Assembly: GCA_963575745.1 (NCBI GenBank)
Contig: CAUYUJ010003681.1
Coordinates: forward strand, 245,063-309,062
Reading direction: 5' to 3'
DNA length: 64,000 nucleotides
From: Prorocentrum cordatum
Lineage: Eukaryota; Sar; Dinophyceae; Prorocentrales; Prorocentraceae
The position numbers were made by a program, and so were the translations under genes. Each line of letters starts with the position of its first letter. Positions within the stretch are counted from its first letter, which is position 1. Shown here piece by piece: positions 56,641 through 64,000 of this stretch. The notes under the pieces are model-generated. The model saw only the letters and a program-made list of their open reading frames with translations. It was not told the origin of the DNA and searched no databases.

Positions 56641-56710
56641 TATGATAAGGACGAGCGGAGGAGATATTAGTTGCGACTCTCAAGTCGCAGCAAGCTGCAA
56701 GCAGGCCAGC

Positions 56711-58956
56711 CTACTTCTTGGTCTTGCGCGCCTCGTGCATCTCTTGGATGCACGCCACCTCCTTCTGCAACTGGGTCACGACGGCCTTCAGCGCGTCGTG
56801 CACCCTGATCAGCACGCGCGTCCACTCGGTGCCTGCGATGCTCGCCTTCACGGTGCCGAAGTCCTTGACGATGAACGGGGTGACGTCATCCGTCCCACCA
56901 ACAGCCTCCTGCCTATCCATGGCGTCTGTCAAAGCCTTTGTGTTCGCATCATTGTTCGCCCAAGACCACTCTGCCTTCTCGCTGATCTGCTTCAGGAGCG
57001 TCTCGCCCCTCGACTTGTTCTGGCCGAATACGATGAGCAGGTTCTTGAGCTCGAGCTCTTTCTTCCTCACTAGCTTCATGCGCTGCTTCTTCTGCTCCTT
57101 GCTCTCGTGATCGGGCGGGTCCAGGGCCTTCTCTGGGTCTTCAGGCTGCGGTGGGGTGGGTGGGGCTGCAGCCGCCTCAGCAGCAGCCTCTGCACTCGCC
57201 TCGGCCTCGCGCGAGCGCCTCGAGCGCCTGGCGTCTTGACCGTCACTGCCAGCGCTGGATGGCTGAGGGCCCAGCGTACGCGTCTTGCCACGGTTGAGGC
57301 CGCCGATCGCATCCCTGAACTTCTCCATCAAGTCGCCCTGGTTACCCTTGTCATTTTCGAGCTCGCGCCACGCATTCTCTAACTTGTTCTTGAAGCCCTT
57401 CTTGCAGTAGAGGTACTCCAGGCGCTTGCCCCACGTGTTGCACTGCACCCAGGGCGCGCCCAACGTGGCACAGGCTAGAACGATGTTGAGCGCCGCGGTC
57501 GCGCCCGACTGCGTGATGCCGACGCCCGACTCCTTGCCACAAATGACCTCGAACGGCTCGTAGGTCCCCCACTCGAGGCGGGCCTCCGACTGCGTCCGAA
57601 TCTTCTGCCGTGCGAGGGGGCTGCGCAACATCCAACGGGCTCGATGCGATTAGGTGGCCATTGTGACAGGTCGAAGCCCCTGACCCCATGACCCCAGGAC
57701 CCCTCGAAGTCCAGGACCCCAGGATTCCGACCCCGAGTTGTCAATAAATCCGCCAGCCTAATCGCAACGATCGGGGTGGACATTGCGCGACCCCCAGGCC
57801 TCTCAACCATGTGTTCCTCCCACTTCTCGTCGACCCACTTCAGCCTCACGGCCTCCTTCTCCTCGTTGGACTTGGCCTTCTTGTACTTCGCTGCCCAGTC
57901 CTTGTTCGAAACGCACATGCGCTCGAACTTGCTGTGGATGGCCGTGCGCGTCTTTGCTTGTCGAGTCTTGCGCGCCTCGTTGAGCACGGGGTTGAAGCTG
58001 GTCTCATCGTCGTCGTCGAGATCCTTCTTCGACTGCTGCTGCTGGCCCTTGAAGAGCCTGTCGAGCTGCATGCTGAGGTGGTTGAGCGAGTCGGCGTTGG
58101 GGACGAAGCCTGGATCTGCAGGAAGCGTGCTCAGAACCCCACCAGCCTCATATGGCAGTGTCTCCGCGTTCTGCGTCTGCTGCCCCAGCTGCTTGATGCC
58201 GATCCGCTCGAGGCTCTTCGCGCTCATCTGCTCGATGCCGATGCTGTCGAGGGCGCCACTGCTCATCTCTGCAATGCCGATCCCCTGAGCATCCTTCTTG
58301 CTCATCTGCGAGATGCCAATCCCCTCAGTCTCCTTCTGGCCCATCTGCTCCACGCCGATGCTCGCCTCCGTCACAGAACCGCTGGCTGCCGCTGTCAGGC
58401 GATCCGCCTCACGACTGACGCTGGGCTGGCGGCTGCCACCGTGATCGCTCGCGTACTTGATGCAAGAGCCTGCGCTGGCATCACCGTCTGCTGAAGCTGC
58501 GATGGCTGAAGCTGTGGACTCGCGCTGCGCCAGACCGTCGTCGAGCACGGGCGCCTGCGGCGTCGGTGCGCTCGGTGCTGCCTGAGCTGCCTGAGGAGGA
58601 GGAGGAGGAGGAGGAGGAGGAGGAGGAGGAGGAGGAGGAGGAGTGAGGGAGTGGGGAGTGAGGAGGAGGAGGAGGAGGGAGGAGGAGGAGAGGGAGGAGG
58701 AGAGGAGAGGAGGGGGAGGAGGGGGAGGAGGGGTAGGAGGAGGCCTCTGGGGGAAGGAGGAGGAGGATGAGGAGGGGGAGGAGGGGGAGGAGGGGTAGGA
58801 GGAGGCCTCTGGCGCATCGCCCACCTCGGCCTTCTGGGTGGCCTCTGCGTCGGCCTGGCCGGCGCTCAGCTGCTGGGGCTCCTTGCGCGGGCGAGGATGG
58901 GGGAGGTAGACGAAAATATGGTAACTCAAATCCGCCAGATCAGATCCCCTTGACAA
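56711..58956 (-). CDS. Gene Y: cargo protein with 13-aa repeats, unknown function, multi-exon
   Basis: Two long open segments: 58956-about 57800 and about 57610-56711, joined by an intron whose exact borders are unresolved. A second intron, filled with GGA on the plus strand, probably lies at about 58595-58800. The N-terminal part is Gln/Ala/Pro-rich. At 58170-58365 are five 13-residue repeats, for example IGVEQMGQKETEG, IGISQMSKKDAQG and IGIAEMSSGALDS. Next comes a Lys/Glu-rich coiled region (AAKYKKAKSNEEKEAVRLKW). The second segment has a conserved-looking LEWGTYEPFEVICGKESGVG, an Arg-rich basic stretch (DARRSRRSREAEA), long helices, and the end EMHEARKTKK. The true first exon may be upstream of 58956. 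No domain name can be given. Confidence 0.6.
58595..58800. repeat. (GGA)n tract within gene Y, probably intronic
   Basis: GGA runs on the plus strand at 58595-58640 and 58660-58800. Reading through would give poly-Pro/Ser on the minus strand. Confidence 0.85.
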
Positions 58957-59034
58957 CTTTAGAATACTCCTCGATCTCTCTGCCCTCGATCCCTCATCAG
59001 ATGGGGGGGGGGCATGGTGTCAGATATGGCGCAC

Positions 59035-59150
59035 CTCAGCGGGGTCTCACCGAAACCGCACCGAAGTCCCACCAAAGTCTCACCGAAATTTCACCGAAAT
59101 CAAATCTCACCGAAACCTCACCGAAGTTTCACCGAAGTCTCACCGCTTGT
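59035..59150. repeat. TCTCACCGAAA 11-nt periodic repeat, copy 2
   Basis: TCTCACCGAAACC and TTTCACCGAAGT words in tandem, upstream of gene Y and downstream of gene X. Followed by CCT at about 59205-59300. Confidence 0.85.
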
Positions 59151-59442
59151 TGTGAGGGGTATAAGGATGTTACATGTGGCGTGCCTGAGGCGTAGGTCCT
59201 CCTTATCTTCCTCCTCCTCCTCCTCCTCCTCCTTGGATGTCAGATGTGGCGCACAGCCTCCTTATCCGTCTCCTCCTCCTCCTCCTCCTCCTCCTCCTAG
59301 TCGGCCCCAGCTGGGCCCATTTCCTTGGTTTACTGCCGGCCCGAGGGCCCCAGGTCCAGCCCGCGCCCACTTGTTTTTTCATGGTAGCGGAGCCCCTACT
59401 AAGCCAGCTTCGCTTTGAGCTGGCTTGAAAAGTGACCTGACC

Positions 59443-61299
59443 TCATGAGTCGGTCGCTGACTCATCAGAGTGCCCCGCAGCATCCCTCGCCATCTGCAGC
59501 AACATCTCGGCGCACTCCAGGTTGCTCTTCTTGGGCGGGGCGCCCATCTCGCTGGTGAAATCCGAGGCAGCCCGCTTCGCGTGGGTTATGTAGAGGCCCC
59601 CCTGCGACGCGGCGTTCTGGATGATCATGTTGGGCCTCGCTGGACTGGGCCCCTCCCGCTTGCGATCCTTCTTCTCCTTCTTGCCAGTGTTCCGCTTTGC
59701 CTCGTTATTTTCCGTCTCTTCCTGCTTCGCCTTCGGCGTGTTCTGCTCGGTGTTAGCGGCCGTCGCGGCTCGGGCTCCAAGGTCATGTCCATCGGCCTCA
59801 GTGGCGACCGTGTTCTTTTCGCCCGTGTCGTCAGCTACCTTCTCGAGCTTGGCGTCCTTGTCGTCATGCTAGTCGATCTTCGTCTTGTCCACCGCCTTTC
59901 GAGGACGTTTCTTCGCGGGCTCTTGCTTCTTCTCATCGGACTTCACGGTGTCCTCTTTGTCTGAGCCGCCGTCTCCAGTCTCGCCCTTGCCGTTCGCAAC
60001 CTCGAGCGCCAAGTTCATCTCCTTCAGCAGCTCCAACTCCGCGATGTTCGCCTGCTCCTTGGTCTTGACCTCCCCCGACGACATCGGCTTCACGACCCTC
60101 GCCTCCATACCAGCAACGGCCAAGTCCTCAGACCTGAACACCCCGCAGGTGACCTGAGTCTGCTGCTCCCCCCTGCCATCAGGATACTTCCTGAGCGCGC
60201 GGACGATGCGATGCTCACCTCGGTCCTCCCCGACCGCGATGAACACCTTTCCGCCGTCGGGCATGGGCATTGACGGCCGCTTCACGCGACCGCCGCCTTG
60301 AGCTTTGACAGCGCTCTCCCACACCTCAGGGTACTCCCGCGTGTCCCTGCCGCCATCCCATATAGCGCGCCGCCAGCCCGGCCTCGGAGTCTCCACGCTC
60401 TCTGGAGGGTCGCCCCTCGCTCTGCCCTTCATGATGCGAACCGCCTGCGTCCTGAACTCGTCGAGCTTGAAGATGTGCTGGGCTGTGACCTTCGACGCAG
60501 GCGCCTTCTCCTTGTTGTCGTGCGGATCCGCCCCGGCCGCCTCGAGATCATCGCCGCTCCCCGCGGTCTCCTCGTCCTGGCCTGCATCGTCGCCTTCGGC
60601 AGCACCTCCGAAGCCGTTCTCCTTCGGGGGTCCCCCACTCTTCCTTCTCCTCCTCCTCCTCCTCCTCCTCTTCCTCCTCCTTCTCCCCCTCCGCCTCCTC
60701 CTCCTCCTCCCCCCCCTCCTCTTCCCCTCCATCCTCATTATTCTTCTCCTCTTCCTCCTCCTCCTCGTCTGCCTCCCCATTGAAGTGGCCACGAACTCCT
60801 TCAGCGCATCTGCGAACCACTTCGGGATCTTCTTCCGGCGGAACTGCGATCCCGCGTGGCGGCCGAGCGTCCGCAGCTTGGACGCAATGTCAGCCACGCA
60901 CTGCTTGTGCACGGGCGACTTGGGGTCCTGAAGGAACTCCCAGATGGCATCGCCCTTCTTGCTCACAATCACGTTCCCGATCGCCGCCTCCGCCACCTTC
61001 TTGCCGATCGCGCAGCTGGCGATGTTCTGGCGGATGTCGCCGACCAGCTTGATGTTATTCAGGAAGCTATCCTTGTACTGGCTTTTCATGTGCTTCGAGA
61101 GGTCCGCACCGTAGACCAGCCAATCTACCTTGTCCATGTGGGCGGAGATCAGCTTCTGCACGAGCTCCACGTCGCCGCTGATCGACGACGCTGCCCCCTC
61201 GGCGTCGTCATCCTCAGCAGCCGCTGGCGCTGCTGGTGCAGCTGCAGGTGGAGCTGGCGCAGCCGTCGCTGCAGCAGCGGGGCGCTTCTTAGGTGCCAT
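59443..61299 (-). pseudogene. Gene X: cargo protein with one in-frame TAG, unknown function
   Basis: A single frame runs 619 codons from ATG at 61299 (MAPKKRPAAAATAAP) to TGA at 59443, broken only by TAG at codon 477 (59869-59871). Coding character continues past it (HDDKDAKLEKVADDTGEKN, then KKEKKDRKREGPSPARPN and MIIQNAASQGGLYITHAKRA), so I treat it as one gene. N-terminus Ala/Pro-rich; then a helical region ELVQKLISAHMDKVDWLVYG to KKIPKWFADALKEFVATS. A GGA-derived Arg-rich stretch at 60640-60785 may be an intron. A compact segment around PDGGKVFIAVGEDRGEHRIV follows, then a charged Lys-rich tail with KKRPRKAVDKTK, probably nuclear. No known family. First gene of element R. Confidence 0.62.
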
Positions 61300-61334
61300 G
61301 CGTCCTGAAAAGCGCGATGGCCCTGTCAAAGAAG

Positions 61335-61352
61335 CTCGAGACATGGGTACGG
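61335..61352 (-). other. Possible DinoSL relict upstream of gene X
   Basis: On the minus strand CCGTACCCATGTCTCGAG aligns with DinoSL at 15 of 18 positions if a 3-nt deletion is allowed. It ends 36 nt before the gene X ATG, the same spacing range as in element L. Weaker than the element L relicts. Confidence 0.4.
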
Positions 61353-61424
61353 ACGTGGAGGAGGGTGACGCTAACGCTCCATGATGCGCACCACCAGTGC
61401 TGCGATGCGCCCTCACCCCTGTGA

Positions 61425-61535
61425 TGACGTTTCGATGCATCGTCGATGCATCGAGGATGGCGCACATCGCGATGCATCGTCGATTGAAGACCAGGGTAAA
61501 CTTGCGATGCATCGCCGATGCTGCCACTCGCAATC
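61425..61535. repeat. GATGCATCG palindrome cluster upstream of gene X
   Basis: CGATGCATCGTCGATGCATCG plus further CGATGCATCG copies, about eight half-sites within 110 bp. Each half contains the palindrome CGATGCATCG. Might be a regulatory array or another repeat. Confidence 0.75.
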
Positions 61536-61549
61536 CGATATCCACGAGG

Positions 61550-62450
61550 TCACACCTGACCCCGCCCTTTAGTATTTCCCTCCACGCTGTCCTGGCTCTC
61601 GAGCTTGGGCTTCTTGCTCAGCGGCTCATCGTCGGAGCTGATCACGGAAGGGATCACCTCCTCGCGGGCGGCGGGGCGATTGCGCCGTCATCATCGTCCT
61701 CCTCCTCCTTCCTCCTCCTTCCTCCTCCTCCTCCTCCTGCTCCTCCTCCTCCTCCTCCCCCTCTCCCCAATCTATCCTCGGGCTTCGGGTGGCCGCGCAT
61801 GGCCAACTCGATCGAGTCCTCCACGCACTCGGGCTCGGGACTGCTGTCTGGCACATCAGGAACAGCGCGGCGTCGATCCTTACTCTCCTCGATCGTTCTC
61901 GGGCTCGCGGGCTGCGTCGGGGGGGCAGGATCGAACGGCGTGGCGTCGAAGGCCTCCACATCCGTTGGGGTCTGCCTGCCGCTGTTGGGTGCTGGGCTGC
62001 GCGTGCTTGCTGGGGTTCGCGCCTCGGCCGTCGGACACTCCTCGTCAAGCTTCTTGGGCCCGCTCGGCTGGGATGCTGACATCTGCATTCTGGCAGCGGA
62101 GCGTCTCGGGGCGAAAGACAAGCTTTGAATCGGCCGTAACTGGTGGATCTCGGGCACCACTGCCTCGAGCATAATGTTGCGGACAACGGGGCGACAACGA
62201 TGGGCCCGAACGGTTGAGAGAGAACAACATTCATCCGTGTTGGCGTCACATCTGACATACGCCCTCGGCACAACATCTGCTGACCACTGGAGTCTTCCTG
62301 GGTTTCGCGGTGGGGTTTGTGGTCGGGGTTCCGCCACACAGGGGGTATTTCTGCTAAATCTGATACAGCTTTGCTTTGATTGAAACGAATGCGCGCGGCG
62401 CTGAGGCAAGAACTTCATTTTTGGCGATCGTACCTCCTCCGTCCTCATGT
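61550..62450. other. Element R 5' region, no clear gene
   Basis: Contains a CCT tract (about 61695-61765). A minus-strand frame (about 62448-61800) has some protein-like composition (PNSGRQTPTDVEAFDATPFD) and might be an exon, but no start, partner or domain was identified. Confidence 0.35.
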
Positions 62451-62454
62451 TCTG

Positions 62455-62700
62455 GGCCCAACGAAACTAGATCTTGTTTTTATGATATGTTTAAATTGGC
62501 AGCTCTTTCATGTCAAAAGAAAACTAGATCTTTGTTATGTTAAAAGACAAGCTGGACCTATTTTTTATGTTATGAAGCAAATTGTTTTTTAATATTAAAA
62601 GAAAACTGGACCTTTTTTTTAGGTTAAACGAAAAACTGGATCTTTTCGTATGTTAAAAGAAAAACTGGACCTAAAAAAAAGGTCCAGTTTTGGAAATGCA
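62455..62700. repeat. Element R right subterminal repeats
   Basis: About seven copies of a unit close to GTTAAAAGAAAAACTGGACC followed by TTTTTT, in the same plus-strand orientation as the left-end array. One inverted copy next to the TIR forms AAAACTGGACC...GGTCCAGTTTT. Confidence 0.85.
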
Positions 62701-62707
62701 AAAACAA

Positions 62708-62742
62708 GTGGGTCCGGAAAGTGGACCCATCCACCCTCAGGG
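62708..62742 (-). repeat. Element R right terminal inverted repeat
   Basis: Read inward CCCTGAGGGTGGATGGGTCC. Outside it lies target CA (62743-62744). Confidence 0.85.
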
Positions 62743-64000
62743 CACGTGGACAGAGCCACGCACTGCGCCAGCATCTCGAGCGCCGCGATCTGCTGATCAT
62801 TGCGGGCGCGTAATCCGCTGCACCAATCGCGTAACGCCCGACGCGCGCGCGCCGCGGGCCGTCGCGCTGAGACCTGAGAAATTCTTCTGGCGGGGCCATG
62901 TCGGCCCACTCGAACGTGTCTTCTGTGAATAAAATTGCGGCGAGTCGCGCCGGGCTGCCGCGGGCGTCCGCCAGCGCGAGCACCGGCGGGCGCGCGTCGC
63001 GGCATCGCCAGGGCCGCGCGCGGGCGATGTCCCGTGCCAGTACGTCTCGCCACCAGCGCAGCGCGTCGCTCGCGCGTCCCGCGAGGCGGGGCAGGGAACC
63101 GTATGCCTGGTCGAAGAGCGGTCGCACCATCGAGCGCCCGGCGCGCTCGAACACGTGGCAGCATGCCCACGACAGGCGACCTGCCATCTTCGACGCCTCG
63201 CCGGCCGTGGGCGCGCCTGACCTCAAGGCGCCGTCGATGACGGCAATCCACTGCTTTACTTTATCGTCGTCGGGCTTGACGCGGAAGCCCGATGCCGACG
63301 ACCGGACGCGCAGCCCCAGGATCACGATCGACGGGCACCACGCCATGTTTCGGTCCTGCATGGCGCTGGGCCCGAGGAGAGCGCGCACCAGCCTCGCAAA
63401 GCACTTGTCGGCGTGCTCCGCGAGGCCCTTCCTTTCAACCGAGAAGAAGTCGTCAACGTAGCGCAACGCCGGGAGCCACAGCAGCTTGCGCGCCGCGGCC
63501 GCCAGGAAGGCGCCCGCGCGCTCCCATCCGTGCACGCAGGCCAGGCCCCCGAAAGGCAGCGTGATGTGCTGGGCGGCCATGACACGCCCGCGCAGGCGGT
63601 AGGTTACCCATGCGACCGCGCGGTGCCTAGGCAGGACCGGCACGCGCCTGAAGGCGGAGCCCACGTCCGCTCTCCAAAATTCGAGCTCAATCGAAATCTG
63701 CGCGCGCGCACGGGATTGACGCGCCACTGCAGGCTGGATTGCGCGCGGCGCACCTCCTCGTGAAAGGCACTTGCCAGTGCAACCAACTGGTCTATCGTGT
63801 CGTGGCGCCATTTTTCCTCCACGCTGGTAGCGCCGTTGACCCTCGCGCGAGAATAGTCGTCGACGCATCGCACCTGCGCTGCGGCGCGCGGGCGCGGCCG
63901 ACGCCAGGCCGCGCGGCGCGCAAGCCTTTGGGGAGCCGTCTGGCTTGTTCCCCTGCACCACTGAGAAGCGAGGTGCCAAAATCTCATCGTGCAGTGCCAA
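62743..64000 (-). pseudogene. Reverse transcriptase and N-terminal RNase H of the DIRS-like element
   Basis: Partial, running off the window. Motifs in order: CVDDYSRARVNGATSVEEKW (fingers region, near 63850, in another frame), EFWRADVGSAFRRVPVLPRH (first catalytic Asp), ITLPFGGLACVHGW, LRYVDDFFSVER (YVDD active site, near 63455), KMAGRLSWACCHVFERAGRS (thumb/connection), then RNase H with LALADARG (first Asp) and QQIAALEMLAQCVALST (Glu). Frameshifts are needed near 63700 and near 62830, so it is inactive. The final residues join directly to WARALAGRRVVFFSDN at 49254 when element R is removed. YVDD with the LPFG motif and the partner recombinase supports DIRS-like rather than LTR or LINE origin. 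Confidence 0.78.

Larger units (their letters stand above)
49255..62742 (-). mobile_element. Element R: 13.5-kb DNA transposon with cargo genes, nested in the DIRS-like element
   Basis: Both ends read inward CCCTGAGGGTGGAT, then GGTCCA, TTT and CGGACC, identical at 31 of the first 35 positions. CA lies immediately outside each end (49253-49254 and 62743-62744). Dropping the element and one CA joins the flanking reading frame into ALSTWARALAGRRVV of RNase H, which is strong evidence for the exact borders. Subterminal arrays of AAAACTGGACCTTTTTT-type repeats lie at both ends. Minus-strand genes in order: X (61299-59443), Y (58956-56711), transposase (55942-53446), Z (51002-50303). Same plan as element L but unrelated termini. 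Confidence 0.85.
45929..64000 (-). mobile_element. DIRS-like retroelement, decayed and split by element R, truncated by the window end
   Basis: On the minus strand the order is reverse transcriptase (64000-about 62880), RNase H (split: to 62743, then from 49254), a tyrosine recombinase (47090-46563) and terminal direct repeats. This RT-RNase H-recombinase order is diagnostic of DIRS-like elements. The two halves are separated by element R (49255-62742). Coding frames contain several frameshifts apart from the insertion. The 5' end lies beyond 64000. Confidence 0.75.

Overview
The window looks like dinoflagellate nuclear DNA. It is GC-rich, most of it is simple and minisatellite repeat, and genes are sparse with introns whose donors are often GC or otherwise non-GT. 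Degenerate copies of the dinoflagellate spliced leader (DinoSL) sit just upstream of several start codons. The genus cannot be fixed from the sequence. No rRNA, tRNA, CRISPR array or ordinary housekeeping gene was recognised.

Positions 1-29734 are mostly repeats: (GGA)n/(CCT)n tracts, a GACCCACCC-type satellite (15.2-21.2 kb), several minisatellites, foldback elements, a decayed gag-like fragment (10.56-11.07 kb), a small ORF behind a DinoSL relict (12.9 kb) and two in-frame minisatellites that may be coding (17.2 and 28.2 kb).

Positions 29735-42344 form a 12.6-kb DNA transposon, called here element L. It has 45-bp imperfect terminal inverted repeats (TIRs), a possible TT target duplication, and subterminal copies of GCTAAGTAGGTTAGC. 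Four genes lie in the same direction: three proteins of unknown function (A, B, C) and a DDE-type transposase. All four have a DinoSL relict 38-73 nt before the ATG.

Positions 49255-62742 form a second transposon, element R, 13.5 kb long. It has different TIRs (about 35 bp), a CA target duplication, subterminal GGACC-type repeats, a distantly similar transposase and three unknown genes (X, Y, Z), all on the minus strand. Element R lies inside the RNase H region of a decayed DIRS-like retroelement. The reverse transcriptase is at 62743-64000, and the rest of RNase H plus a tyrosine recombinase at 46563-49254. Removing the element and one CA copy makes the RNase H frame continuous across the junction.

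The main result is therefore two giant cargo-carrying dinoflagellate transposons with the same architecture but unrelated ends. One is nested in a retroelement and one carries a spliced-leader relict in front of each gene. Several genes are broken by homopolymer frameshifts or in-frame stops, which could be assembly errors or decay.
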